A stretch of DNA of 64,000 nt from Aliikangiella marina (GCF_007004765.1 NZ_VIKR01000001.1:1054001-1118000), one strand, 5' to 3'. Numbered from the stretch's first letter, positions 9,498 to 18,878 are shown. Numbers and translations: made by a program. The notes: generated by a model from the letters alone, not told the origin.

Positions 9498-9953
9498 CTA
9501 TTCTTCGATATCAAATAGACTGTCAGCATCATCCTCATAGGAGAAAGCACCTATAAATTGGGTGTACTCGTCTCTCATTACTCCTGACAGCTTTCCACTG
9601 TACTCATACTCGAATAGTAATATTATCCATGTTATCTCTGAGATTTTGTTTTTATTGGCTTTACTAAGCAAGGGCTGTATGAAGGATTTTGAGAAGGAGC
9701 ACTCGCCGGCCGCACGCTTGACGGTAACTGTACCCGAATGTGAACCGTTTGTTTCCATTAACTCAGGTCTAAAAAATCGCATCAAATAGTTCTTTGACCA
9801 TTGATTGGTTGCTCGAGTGTTTTTTTTGCTAAATGACTCCTCAAAGTAATCATCTGGAATGTCAGCATAGGGATGATTAGAGACCCATACGGATACCTTT
9901 GATTTCTTTGTAAAGTCGAAACCGTTGTCTGATCTTAATTGTTTAGCTGTCAT
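9498..9953 (-). CDS. Imm22-like immunity protein
   Basis: The 151-residue cytosolic protein shows the pattern of the immunity 22 family: an early VSVWVSNHP strand, a following DDYFEESF helix, a central Ser/Phe-rich CSFSKSFIQPL, and an EITWIILLFEYEYSG strand. Imm22 proteins neutralise toxins of polymorphic or contact-dependent systems. No toxin gene is nearby, so it would be an orphan. It is followed on the same strand, after passing upstream to 10019, by another small gene whose stop is about 65 bases before this start, so the two may be one unit. The family call rests on motif recall only. Confidence 0.55.
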   Translation of the reverse strand: MTAKQLRSDNGFDFTKKSKVSVWVSNHPYADIPDDYFEESFSKKNTRATNQWSKNYLMRFFRPELMETNGSHSGTVTVKRAAGECSFSKSFIQPLLSKANKNKISEITWIILLFEYEYSGKLSGVMRDEYTQFIGAFSYEDDADSLFDIEE

Positions 9954-10018
9954 GTTTGGGTTTAATACTCAACTAAAATTATTCTTAAAAGAAGAAATAT
10001 CAATAGCCACAAAGCTGT

Positions 10019-10354
10019 TTAATTGTCTTCAGTGGCAAAATACTTGGCTATCCAGTCATAAAGGATTTGCTCGGTTAGCTCCTTAAAAGCCATAACTTCA
10101 AAGCTGTCAGCTGGATCTTTATCTCGATAGGCAAATTGATAGCTAAGTATGTCTGGTTGTTCATCACTGAGAAGAATAATGATTCTCCGCTGAGTTTTAA
10201 GACAATCTATAGTCATCATATCGGTTGGAAAACCTATATCTCTCATTCCTTGGTGTAAGCCAACTACAGGATTGATGTGTAAATAATCCTTTTGGATACG
10301 AGCATGAGCCGCCTCAGCAAAATCAGAAAGGCTTTCTAGTCTTGTCTTACCCAA
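10019..10354 (-). CDS. Small hypothetical protein next to Imm22-like gene
   Basis: The 111-residue soluble protein has no signal peptide or membrane segment. It has a helical N-terminus (LSDFAEAAHARIQKDY), a middle with the strands RRIIILLSD and DILSYQFAYRD, and a helical C-terminus ending in WIAKYFATEDN. I do not recognise it. Its place upstream of the Imm22-like gene on the same strand, beside repeats and a transposase, suggests accessory DNA, possibly another immunity-type gene. Confidence 0.6.
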   Translation of the reverse strand: MGKTRLESLSDFAEAAHARIQKDYLHINPVVGLHQGMRDIGFPTDMMTIDCLKTQRRIIILLSDEQPDILSYQFAYRDKDPADSFEVMAFKELTEQILYDWIAKYFATEDN

Positions 10355-10991
10355 AATATGTACTCTTTTGTCATCTGAAGATGTTGATTATAGCGGAAGA
10401 GTGCCCACTAGTCCCCAAAAAAGAACTATCTCTAAACCGACTCTTACTACTAATAAGCTCAGAAAGTATTTAATATCGTAAATATACCTAAAATTTCGGA
10501 GGGTTTTTTCAACAATTTTAAAAAACACGCGCAATCAATTTTTACTCTTGTCTTGTCGTTGAATAGCAGGTTGAAAATGGAACCCATAAAACTAGCTCTT
10601 AGAATTAGACAGTCTACTTGTTTAACTAAAATGAGACCGTAGAATTAGACAACCCTAAAATTAGACAGTCTACTTGTTTATCTAGAATGAAATCGCTCAA
10701 CTGAGACCGTAGAATTAGACAGTCTACTTGTTTATATAGAAGAAGCTCGCAGAACTAGACCGCAGAACTAGACTGTCTATTTTCCTTCAGTCTATTTTCC
10801 TTCAAATAAAAGCAGCCGAAAGCACTTCAAGTTGAGGTTAAGAGTCAAATCTTGTCCGTTGAGTCTGTAATTATTAGATGAAATTGATTTAGTAAACCAA
10901 AGTTAAGAAGGTAATTTCTGCGAAGCGAAATTGGGTAGCGTTTTTTACTTCTTACGAAATATTAAGAAACGGCATAGTCGATATGATGGCA
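10355..10991. other. Non-coding region between small genes and RAYT
   Basis: This 637-base gap holds no gene that I can support. Its central part (10603-10779) carries four TAGACNGTCTA palindromes in repeated surroundings, listed separately. The rest is AT-rich. Confidence 0.6.
10603..10779. repeat. Cluster of four TAGACNGTCTA palindromes (RAYT-associated repeats)
   Basis: Perfect 11-base palindromes occur at 10606-10616, 10662-10672, 10716-10726 (all with A in the centre) and 10769-10779 (T in the centre). Longer flanks also repeat: GAGACCGTAGAATTAGAC is at 10633-10650 and 10703-10720, and the first three palindromes are followed by CTTGTTTA. The cluster lies about 210 bases downstream of the RAYT stop codon, the usual place for the cognate repeats of such a transposase. 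Confidence 0.85.
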
Positions 10992-11978
10992 TTAATCGAC
11001 AGCTGAATATAGATTAAAAGCAGACGATATGCCATGCAAGTACTTCTTTGAAAGTTGCTGAGCTTTTCTTCTAATTAATTCTACAGGTCCGATATAATAA
11101 GTGAATTTCGATTCTAATACTTCGACTTGTTTCAGCCAGTGATAAGATTGTAGATTTAACCTTTCTAGGGTAGAAGCCACATGTAGTGGAATTCTTGATT
11201 TATTTGGATAAATAATACTTTTTCCAGCCCAATCTACTAGTTCAATGTAACTTTTTAAGGAGGTTGCTAAAGGTCGGCGTTTGATCTGGCCTGATGTGGG
11301 ATTTATTTGAGTATCGAGATGGCTGTTATCTGACGTTTCTTGCAGCTCATTAAGTCTGGTCTTTATCGATGTGTGATTGGATTGTTCGAGTTTATCCGAA
11401 ATTTTTGCACGAATCGGATTTAAATCAACGTAAGCCATGCAAGACAAAACCGCTGCTTCGTCTAAAAGTGCTTGTGAAGAGAATCGACCTTCCCAAAATT
11501 TTCCAGTACAATTATCTTCTTGGTTGCTTGCCTTAGCAAGAGGTTCATTGAGACGACGCATAAACCAAGACACACTACCAAGCCTTTCTCGATATTTATC
11601 TAATAGTTCCGCGCTATTCAATATGGCTTGAATTTTAAAAGCTCGTTGCTCTTTACATTGAGGGCTATCAAGGCGACTTGGAAAAACTTTAAGCCATCGC
11701 TCTACAACTTCCTCATCTGACCATGAATAAGGCGCCTTAGGATCGACATACATCACAATATGATAGTGGTTACTCATTACAGCATATGCGTATATATCGA
11801 CCGCAAAAATTGAACTTAACGTTTTTATTCTTTGCTCTATATACGTTTTTCGATGCTCATAACTTTGTTGGTTTATTGGATCAAAGCCACATAAAAAAGC
11901 ACGCCTCACACATCGATTCATGCAGTGATAAAAGCCAGGTGATTCTGGGTCGATTAAGTTTTTTCTTGGTATAGCCAT
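10992..11978 (-). CDS. REP-associated tyrosine transposase (RAYT, IS200/IS605-like)
   Basis: The 328-residue protein has the Y1/HUH transposase pattern of RAYTs: GFYHCMNRCVRRAFLCG near the start, the HUH-type motif SNHYHIVMYV (His71, His73), a central LNEPLAKASN, GKFWEGRFSSQALLDE, and AYVDLNPIRAKI, which normally follows the catalytic Tyr helix. It is longer than the E. coli-type enzyme (about 165 residues), with a C-terminal extension of about 110 residues. RAYTs are single-copy domesticated transposases that act on palindromic repeats; matching palindromes lie on both sides (10603-10779 and 12129-12139) and at several other places in the window. Catalytic residues look intact. Confidence 0.9.
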   Translation of the reverse strand: MAIPRKNLIDPESPGFYHCMNRCVRRAFLCGFDPINQQSYEHRKTYIEQRIKTLSSIFAVDIYAYAVMSNHYHIVMYVDPKAPYSWSDEEVVERWLKVFPSRLDSPQCKEQRAFKIQAILNSAELLDKYRERLGSVSWFMRRLNEPLAKASNQEDNCTGKFWEGRFSSQALLDEAAVLSCMAYVDLNPIRAKISDKLEQSNHTSIKTRLNELQETSDNSHLDTQINPTSGQIKRRPLATSLKSYIELVDWAGKSIIYPNKSRIPLHVASTLERLNLQSYHWLKQVEVLESKFTYYIGPVELIRRKAQQLSKKYLHGISSAFNLYSAVD

Positions 11979-12439
11979 CTAGTCATCCTTAACCTCCCTA
12001 ACTAGCATCTTCTACTATTTTAAATTCATTAACAAGCGATAAATTCGCAATCGCGATAACGACTTTATACTATTTCAGCGTAAGCAAAACGACATAATAA
12101 AGTGATTTTAATTTAAATATTTTAGTACTAGACAGTCTAATTCGTTAGTTAGTGAAGGATTGTGACTTTTTATCCAATTTTCCTGACAGTAAATTGAATT
12201 CTAGCCCAGCCGGCTTAATGAATTTCAGATTGTGTGTGAGTTATTTTTGAAGATCTTTTTTGTATGGACGAATAGTTAGCTGTTTGGAGTGATTATTTCG
12301 TTTTAATTTATGAGTTTATTTTAGATTTGGTAACAAAAACTTGATCTAAACCAAGGTTCTCTTCCCTCATAGTGATATTGTTTTAGAAATTCGAGTTTTT
12401 TATGGTTTAAACCAAGCGCACTCGAGGTAGACAATAATA
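11979..12439. other. Intergenic region upstream of RAYT and antiporter
   Basis: This 461-base spacer between the divergent RAYT and antiporter genes is AT-rich. It contains one palindrome of the RAYT-associated type at 12129-12139 and the promoters of both genes. I see no gene or other RNA structure. Confidence 0.5.
12129..12139. repeat. Single TAGACAGTCTA palindrome on the other side of the RAYT gene
   Basis: This perfect 11-base palindrome has the same sequence as three copies downstream of the RAYT gene, so the transposase is bracketed by copies. It lies 150 bases upstream of the RAYT start. Confidence 0.8.
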
Positions 12440-13702
12440 ATGGACATATCCTCATTTTTACTTCAATTACTAGCAATTTTATTGAGTGCTAGAATCCTTG
12501 GCGAGCTCGCTGCCAGTGTTCAAATTCCATCAGTTATTGGCGAACTAGCGGCCGGGATAGTTATAGGGCCAAGCCTACTTGGGTGGATAGAAGCGGATCA
12601 AGTCATACGATTGATGGCTGAAATAGGGGTTATATTATTGTTGTTTCAAGTCGGACTAGAAACCGATATGGGAAAGCTTATCCGTACTGGTGTAAAGTCA
12701 ACGATAGTTGCTTTCGGCGGTTTTATCGCACCTTTTGCCGCAGGATTTGTCACTTGTTTTTACTTTTTCAATCTAAATCTATTGGTTTCTCTGTTCGTTG
12801 GTGGGACTTTGACTGCTACAAGTATTGGAATTACGGTTCGGACTTTATCGGATATTCACAAACAAAACAGCGTTGAAGGACAAATAACGCTTGGGGCAGC
12901 AGTTCTCGACGATATTTTAGGGGTAGTGTTACTCGCGCTGCTTTATGAGTTTACTGTAACTGGTGATGTCAGTTGGATTAATACGACTAAAGTATTTTTA
13001 TTTATTGGCGTTTTTTTCTTGTTAGCGCCTCCTTTAGCCAAGTTAATTTCTCATTTTATTCAATACCTGGATAAACGAATCGATAATCCAGGTCTTATCC
13101 CTTCAACGATTATATCGTTAGTATTATTCTTCGCTTGGTTGTCACACGCGGTTGGGGCACCAGAGCTGCTCGGCGGTTTTGCTGCTGGATTAGCGTTGTC
13201 AAGACGCTTCTTTTTGCCTTTTGGTCTTGCTATTAAAACAGAGGATGCGTTTTCTCAGCGAATTGATAAACAAATGACGCCTATTATTCATTTGTTCACA
13301 CCGATATTTTTTGTCACAGTAGGGCTATCATTGGATTTGCGAGCAATCGATTGGTCTTCTCCATTTTTTTGGTGGTTTAGTTTGATTTTGCTCGCCGTAG
13401 CGATTGTGAGTAAATTTTTTGGGGCTTTTTTCATCAAGGAACCTTGGGCAAGGAAGGTTGTTGTTGGCATGGCAATGGTCCCAAGAGGTGAAGTGGGGTT
13501 AATATTTGCCGGTCTGGGGAGTGCTGCTGGCGTGTTCGATAAGGAGGTCTATACCTCGCTTATTATGGTAATTGCTTATACCACACTACTATCACCGTTC
13601 TGGATTAAGCTTTATTATAAACGGTTTAGAGTTCAGCTAGACGAGATTGAAACGCTAGTACCCCGTGAAGATAAGCATAGTCAAAAGATACGAAATCACT
13701 GA
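12440..13702 (+). CDS. Cation:proton antiporter (CPA2 family)
   Basis: The 420-residue protein has about 12 membrane segments over residues 1-395 and the CPA2/Na+(K+)/H+ exchanger signatures: SVIGELAAGIVIGPSLLGW near the start, VGLETDMGKL, TATSIGITVRTL, and GAAVLDDILGVVLLALL with the paired acidic residues of the ion site. A late MVPRGEVGLIFAGLG segment also fits KefB/NapA-type exchangers. There is no TrkA-N domain, so it is a short, unregulated type. It exchanges Na+ or K+ for protons in the inner membrane. GAGGTAG lies just upstream of the ATG. Confidence 0.92.
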   Translation: MDISSFLLQLLAILLSARILGELAASVQIPSVIGELAAGIVIGPSLLGWIEADQVIRLMAEIGVILLLFQVGLETDMGKLIRTGVKSTIVAFGGFIAPFAAGFVTCFYFFNLNLLVSLFVGGTLTATSIGITVRTLSDIHKQNSVEGQITLGAAVLDDILGVVLLALLYEFTVTGDVSWINTTKVFLFIGVFFLLAPPLAKLISHFIQYLDKRIDNPGLIPSTIISLVLFFAWLSHAVGAPELLGGFAAGLALSRRFFLPFGLAIKTEDAFSQRIDKQMTPIIHLFTPIFFVTVGLSLDLRAIDWSSPFFWWFSLILLAVAIVSKFFGAFFIKEPWARKVVVGMAMVPRGEVGLIFAGLGSAAGVFDKEVYTSLIMVIAYTTLLSPFWIKLYYKRFRVQLDEIETLVPREDKHSQKIRNH

Positions 13703-13849
13703 TTCCTGGAAATTATTGAGTTAAACTACGCCTTATTAACAATCCGATAAATACCTAAATAATTTATCATTAATTTGTAAACGTTTTTGATTATGTTTCC
13801 GTCAAACTAGTTAAAAATTAAGTTATTCTCCTAGTTTTCATTGAGTTTC

Positions 13850-15046
13850 ATGTTGTTTTCTTTATACGAAGTACTACTTTTAATCGGTATCACTCAGGGC
13901 GCTATAACAGCGATATTGCTCTGGAAATCGAAAAACAATCAGTTGAGTAATCGTTTTATTGCGCTCGGCTTAGTCGCTTTTTGTTTGATTTGCGCCAAGC
14001 AAGTCTTAATTAATTTGGGAATAACTCAGTCTCAATGGTTTGCATTTATACCGATAGCTTCGGAGCTTTCAGCTGGTCCATTCTTTTATTTCTACGTTAT
14101 TTCACTCATTAATCCTAAATTTAGGCTGACAGCGGACCAATATTGGCACTTTTTACCGTTTATAATGATTCAACTGTATGTAACCTGGATCTATTTAAAC
14201 GTTGTCGGAATACCCTCCTATGAAGAGAAAATTACTTTTGCTCGTTCACGACATTACAATACGATAAAGCTAATTGAAGATTGTTTGACTGTGGTATCCA
14301 TATTTGGTTATGCAACAGTTGGTTATTTTAAATTAGCAGACTACCGAAAAAACGTATCAGATAACTTATCAGACAATAGCGTTAGCACGTTTTCCTGGAT
14401 ATTGAGGATCATACGACTGTCGGTTGCATTGGGTGTGTTCTTATTGGTTAATTTAATTATTGAGCATTTCGCTTACACCCAATATATGAGCTTGCTTTGG
14501 AAAGTCTTTATTCTCTGCAATGCTGGTCTCGTTTATTATTTTGGATTTTCAGCGTACGCCAATCGCGACCTTCTTTCTTTCGAAACTGAAAAACTAAGCA
14601 AAGTTAACCCAGCAGAGAGGATACCTGACGACGTTGTTCGGCAAATCATTAAGAAAATCGATAGGGCAATTAAAATTGATAAGGTATATCTTAATCCGCA
14701 GGTTAGTGCTCAGCAACTGGCAAAGAAAATCGACGTGAGTCAAACTAATTTATCTTATGTTATTAATAGCCACTATCAACAAAGCTTTCGGGATTTGATT
14801 AATCTTGCGCGAATCGAAGAGGTAAAGGAAAAACTTACGAATAATAGCCAATCTAAGTATTCGATACTTTCCATTGCATTAGACTCAGGGTTTAATTCGG
14901 AAGCGAGCTTTTATCGAGTGTTCAAAAAACAAACGGGGGTTAGTCCGAAGATTTTCATGGAAAATAATCGAGAAAATAGCGTTGAAAGTATTTCAAACTC
15001 TAAGGGAGAGCCGAGTAGTGATTTGCTAAAATCGGTTGAGTCTTAA
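13850..15046 (+). CDS. AraC-family regulator with N-terminal membrane domain
   Basis: The first 240 or so residues form about seven membrane segments; the C-terminal 100 residues are an AraC-type double helix-turn-helix (VSAQQLAKKIDVSQTNLSYVI, then ILSIALDSGFNSEASFYRVF and KKQTGVSPKIF). Such proteins are thought to sense a membrane or external signal and act on nearby genes. I use the ATG at 13850; a TTG three codons upstream (13841) is also possible. It is 147 bases after the antiporter, same strand, and could be separate. The target is unknown. Confidence 0.9.
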   Translation: MLFSLYEVLLLIGITQGAITAILLWKSKNNQLSNRFIALGLVAFCLICAKQVLINLGITQSQWFAFIPIASELSAGPFFYFYVISLINPKFRLTADQYWHFLPFIMIQLYVTWIYLNVVGIPSYEEKITFARSRHYNTIKLIEDCLTVVSIFGYATVGYFKLADYRKNVSDNLSDNSVSTFSWILRIIRLSVALGVFLLVNLIIEHFAYTQYMSLLWKVFILCNAGLVYYFGFSAYANRDLLSFETEKLSKVNPAERIPDDVVRQIIKKIDRAIKIDKVYLNPQVSAQQLAKKIDVSQTNLSYVINSHYQQSFRDLINLARIEEVKEKLTNNSQSKYSILSIALDSGFNSEASFYRVFKKQTGVSPKIFMENNRENSVESISNSKGEPSSDLLKSVES

Positions 15047-15573
15047 CTAAATGCATGATTCAAGTTCAGCTAAACTAAACCAAAGCTCAATGATTTATTC
15101 AACAGTGAGTAATAAAAACAACTTACTCAATTACGTCACGTGAAATTGAGTTGACTACCTAGATGCTCTTAGTCGTATCGTCAAAATTAAAATCTGAAAT
15201 AATTCCAGATGCATTACATCTGTTCTAACATGAATTCACTCTGAAATAATAGGGGCTACGACTTTTAGAGGTTAAGATGTTTAAGCGCTGAAACAACAGG
15301 AATTTGAAAAAACTAGATTGCAGTCATTTCTCTTAGAATGCTCCTTTTTAGTCAGCAGTCATCAACTAATGAGTCAATGTGTAAATACGCAAATAATAAA
15401 GCTCCAACTAGCTAAATAACTAAAACTTTGTTAGTAAAAAATAGTGTTAAAAGCATTAAGATAAATAAATTTAAAGCATACTAATCAGAAAAATAACGAC
15501 TCAATCTAACTATTTGATCGAATTTGATCATACAATTAAGTTTTCGGATACTAATCGAAATCGCCAATAACTT
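15047..15573. other. 527-base intergenic region
   Basis: AT-rich DNA with several short direct repeats and stop codons in all frames. I see no gene, structured RNA or terminator that I would defend. It separates the AraC regulator from the DUF4442 gene. Confidence 0.5.
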
Positions 15574-16035
15574 ATGAACAAAACACTAAAAATATACAAT
15601 CAATTAAAGAATTACCCTTTAGGCAAAAAACTCTTTTCAATAATCGTTTGTCGAACGGCACCATACTTTGGAACCATTAAACCGTTAATCACCCACCTTG
15701 AAGCAAATCATTGTGAGTGTCAGATAAGCAAGCGAAAGCGCGTCCATAACCACATCAATACAGTACATGTAATAGCAATATGTAACGGGCTTGAGATGGC
15801 GATGGGCGTAATGGCCGAAGCGACAGTACCTAAACACTTACGCTGGATTCCAAAAGGGATGAGCGTCGAATATACGGCAAAGGCTGGAACTGATATTCGT
15901 TGTGTCGCAAAAATGCAACCAGAGGATTGGCAGCCGGGTGAGCAAGAGGTAGTCGTAAAGGCTTATGACATCAACAATGTGGTGGTTGTCGAAGGAATCA
16001 TTAGGCTCTGGATCAGTGAGAAAAAGAAGTGCTAG
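15574..16035 (+). CDS. DUF4442 hotdog-fold protein (thioesterase-like)
   Basis: The 153-residue protein fits the DUF4442 family, hotdog-fold proteins related to PaaI/YiiD-C thioesterases. It has the basic helix KRKRVHNHINTVHVIAICNG, where an HN pair and a following helix form the hotdog core, and the terminal strands QEVVVKAYDI and VVVEGIIRLWI. The likely substrate is an acyl-CoA or acyl-carrier thioester, but this is known for few members. It stands alone; start at ATG 15574. Confidence 0.82.
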   Translation: MNKTLKIYNQLKNYPLGKKLFSIIVCRTAPYFGTIKPLITHLEANHCECQISKRKRVHNHINTVHVIAICNGLEMAMGVMAEATVPKHLRWIPKGMSVEYTAKAGTDIRCVAKMQPEDWQPGEQEVVVKAYDINNVVVVEGIIRLWISEKKKC

Positions 16036-16226
16036 TTCTCAAGCTAAACCCAACAAAATTGGCGCGTTAGTAGACTAGCTAGGAATTGAACAACGCCAGA
16101 TATTGTGCCGCTTGCTTTGTTTTAACTAAAGTTAATATCCGATAATGCTCACATAGCTTGCGTATCTCAGGAAGAAAGCTAAAATTATAGGTGTAAGTGG
16201 TATTTTTTAGGTCCTAGCTGTTAAAG

Positions 16227-17018
16227 ATGTCTAAAAGTCTGTTTTCTCAATGCTTATTCTCAGTAGTTTTAATCTTTACTGCGTTAACAAGTGATGCTTC
16301 GTCGGTAAAACCGCAATCAAATAAAACCGATTGCCATCTTATTATGGGCGTTTCTAATTGGTTGCCTTATCAAAGCTATGCCAAAGGTCGAGGCGCATTT
16401 GGTTTACAGATTAATCTGATCGAAGACATTATGGAGGAGGCCAACTGTCTTCTAACCTACAAACCAATGACGTTTCCTATTGGACTTGAAGCACTCCAAA
16501 TGGGTGAGATTGATTTTATGATGAATGCCACAGTCAATGAAAGTAGAAAATCCTTTGCCTATTTTTCAGTGCCATATCGCGACGAATTCTTATCGCTCTA
16601 TTCTACAGACAAATACCTTGAACGTTGCCAAGAAATGTCGCTAAAAGAGTTGATTCGAGATGGCTTTAAATTGAGCGTTCAAGCTGGTTTAGTTTATGGC
16701 CCAGAACTTACCGAAATACAGAAAGATCCAGTCTTAAATAAGAAGCTAAGTTACAGTGAGAATAACATTCAACACGTTGACTTAGTTGAATCCCAACAAT
16801 TAGATGGCGTTATCGACGATCCGGTGGTTGTTGCCTACCGATCGACCATTTATGCGACTGGCGACAAACTGAGTCCTTGCCCGATAGTCATTTCTTCTTC
16901 ACCGGTCTCTCTAATTTTTAGCAAGAAGACAGTTAGCCAGGAAATCGTGGAGCGCGTTAATAATGCTATCGCCAAAGTAAAAGCGACTAAAGAATATCAA
17001 AAACGCTGGATGTTATAG
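16227..17018 (+). CDS. Periplasmic substrate-binding protein, SBP_bac_3 type
   Basis: After a signal peptide (cleavage near ALTSDASS, residue 25) the 263-residue protein follows the type II periplasmic binding fold of amino-acid-binding proteins: GVSNWLPYQSYAKGRGAFGLQ at the start, INLIEDIMEEANC, EALQMGEIDFMMNATVNESRK, and the C-terminal hinge. No permease or ATPase gene is adjacent, so it may be a solitary binding protein or a sensor partner, common in marine gammaproteobacteria. Ligand unknown. Confidence 0.85.
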   Translation: MSKSLFSQCLFSVVLIFTALTSDASSVKPQSNKTDCHLIMGVSNWLPYQSYAKGRGAFGLQINLIEDIMEEANCLLTYKPMTFPIGLEALQMGEIDFMMNATVNESRKSFAYFSVPYRDEFLSLYSTDKYLERCQEMSLKELIRDGFKLSVQAGLVYGPELTEIQKDPVLNKKLSYSENNIQHVDLVESQQLDGVIDDPVVVAYRSTIYATGDKLSPCPIVISSSPVSLIFSKKTVSQEIVERVNNAIAKVKATKEYQKRWML

Positions 17019-17082
17019 TTGTTGTTAGTGATTTACTGAACAAGGCTTACGCGTAGAGGGCTCCTAAAAGGTTTAATTAGCT

Positions 17083-17412
17083 TTAGTCTGTTACTTTTTG
17101 CTTGGCGACCCAGGTCACATGTTTTTGAACGGCAGTATTTTGCTTCAATTTCTCCAACGTATTGAACTGTTTAGCTAAAGTCATTTCGTCAAAAAGCTTG
17201 TGTAGTCCACTGTGACATTTTCGACAGATCCAGATCCCCTGATTTAGCGCATCTCTCGTATGAGTCTTGCGAAAAAATGTTCTTCTATGCATCTTCTTGG
17301 GAATTAAATGATGAAAAGTTAGCGAAATTTTTCGCATACAGAGTTGGCAGTTAGTGGGCTTTGAATGGTATTTGCTGTGGTAACCAAGTATCGAGTTATT
17401 GTTGTTTGTCAT
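17083..17412 (-). CDS. HNH-type nuclease-like protein
   Basis: The 109-residue protein has a CQLC pair, then LTFHHLIPKKMH with the catalytic His and later GIWICRKCHSGLHKLFDE, completing an HNH fold with a zinc knuckle of two CxxC pairs. Small stand-alone HNH proteins of this kind are widespread, and their biological target is mostly unknown. It lies 24 bases downstream of the RNase J-like gene on the same strand, so the two probably form an operon. Family is clear, function inferred. Confidence 0.82.
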   Translation of the reverse strand: MTNNNNSILGYHSKYHSKPTNCQLCMRKISLTFHHLIPKKMHRRTFFRKTHTRDALNQGIWICRKCHSGLHKLFDEMTLAKQFNTLEKLKQNTAVQKHVTWVAKQKVTD

Positions 17413-17436
17413 TGTCAGTTAGTGATTGCAAGTCGG

Positions 17437-18831
17437 TTATCGCTCAAGCGGGAGTCGAGCAACTGTAGTGAAATTTTTACGCACTTTAGCAACGGGTTTA
17501 ATCTCGAACAAGTCGCCATTAAACCCAGTGAGCTGCCTTGAGATACCAACCGTTTTGGCAATATCAGCATTTGCAATCAAATGCTCTGCTTCACCGTGTG
17601 TTGGAATAACTAGTCGCGGTTTTACCCATGAGTACAACTCCTCAAGGTCCTCTTGACTTGGGTGACCGCTGGCATGAATGGGAGCGTCGACATCCTTTTG
17701 CATAATAACATTGATGTTTTTGGCTTTAAGCTTGGTGACAAGCGTTTCTACAGCTTCCTCATTACCAGGTATTATGATGGAACTAAAAATCACCGTATCA
17801 CCAGCATTTAAAGCGATATCTTTGTTTTTATCGTCAGATAACCTGGATAGTGCTGCTTTAGGTTCACCTTGGCTTCCTGTTGCAATAAGCAATACTTCTT
17901 TGTCTGGTAGATAAGCTAAATCATAGGGAGTAATTAGCTCAAAGTCGCTAGGCCAAAAGCCCGCTAAGCGCGCGTTAGCGACCATGTTCATTAAGGAGCG
18001 TCCAATCAAACCAGCATAACGTCTACATTGTTTGGCGATCTTGATCAGTGTGATTAATCGCGCAATGTTACTACCAAAACAACAAACCACAACCTTACCA
18101 CTACACTGGTCGATTACGTGCTTTAAGCCCTTATAACAACTGCCTTCAGACACTGTTTTTCCGGGTCTATTGGCATTTGTTGAATCGCAAACCATCGCAT
18201 CGATACTTTCTCTCGCGAGTTGTTTAAAAGGACTTTCACTGAAAGGTTCTCCAATAACCGGCGTGTTGTCAATCTTCCAGTCTCCCGTATGAAAGACCTT
18301 GGCAACTCGAGTGCGGATAACTATGGCATGTGGTTCGGGTAATGAATGAGTAAGTGCCAGCCATTGAACATTAAAAACGCCAATATCGACAAAGTCACCG
18401 CTAGCGACTTCTATGATTTTTACTTGATCGGCAATACCTTTTTCGTTGAGTTTGCGCCTTAAACAAATTGCAGTAAAAGGCGTTGTGTAAACAGGGCATT
18501 TTAAACGAGGCCATAGATGTGCAACCGCGCCGATATGGTCTTCATGGGCATGGGTAATGATCAGTCCGACGAGCCTTTCCTTCTGGTCGGCTATAAAACC
18601 AGGATCGGCGGATACAATGTCGAATAATGTATCAGAATTTTGTTCGGCGTTGCGCTGTTTATAGTTATTTGAAACAGCGGTTAGCGGCTCTTTAAAGCTC
18701 GCTCCACAATCGACCATCAACCACTGTTCATCATGTCCATAAAGGTTCATGTTCATTCCAATCTCACCAGTCCCACCTAATGGAAGGAACCAAAACTGAT
18801 TGTGGGTTGCGAATAACGTGTTAGTGGAAAT
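17437..18831 (-). CDS. RNase J-like metallo-beta-lactamase nuclease, unusual start
   Basis: The protein has the metallo-beta-lactamase core (HxHxDH in ITHAHEDHIGAVAH; HTGDWKID), a beta-CASP region (DSTNANRPGKT, SGHPSQEDLEELYSWVKP) and IPTHGEAEHL near the C-terminus, all as in RNase J-type RNA nucleases. The first ATG is at 18756, but the conserved family start FLPLGGTGEIGMNMNLYG is encoded upstream of it in the same open frame, which has no ATG, GTG or TTG back to a stop at 18850. I place a possible ATT start at 18831, with AGGTG seven bases before it. That adds 25 residues (464 in total). A sequencing or real frameshift upstream is the alternative. Confidence 0.85.
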   Translation of the reverse strand: MSTNTLFATHNQFWFLPLGGTGEIGMNMNLYGHDEQWLMVDCGASFKEPLTAVSNNYKQRNAEQNSDTLFDIVSADPGFIADQKERLVGLIITHAHEDHIGAVAHLWPRLKCPVYTTPFTAICLRRKLNEKGIADQVKIIEVASGDFVDIGVFNVQWLALTHSLPEPHAIVIRTRVAKVFHTGDWKIDNTPVIGEPFSESPFKQLARESIDAMVCDSTNANRPGKTVSEGSCYKGLKHVIDQCSGKVVVCCFGSNIARLITLIKIAKQCRRYAGLIGRSLMNMVANARLAGFWPSDFELITPYDLAYLPDKEVLLIATGSQGEPKAALSRLSDDKNKDIALNAGDTVIFSSIIIPGNEEAVETLVTKLKAKNINVIMQKDVDAPIHASGHPSQEDLEELYSWVKPRLVIPTHGEAEHLIANADIAKTVGISRQLTGFNGDLFEIKPVAKVRKNFTTVARLPLER

Positions 18832-18878
18832 GACCGAGCACCTATTTATCTAAGGATGATTAAATTATTCTAGATTTT

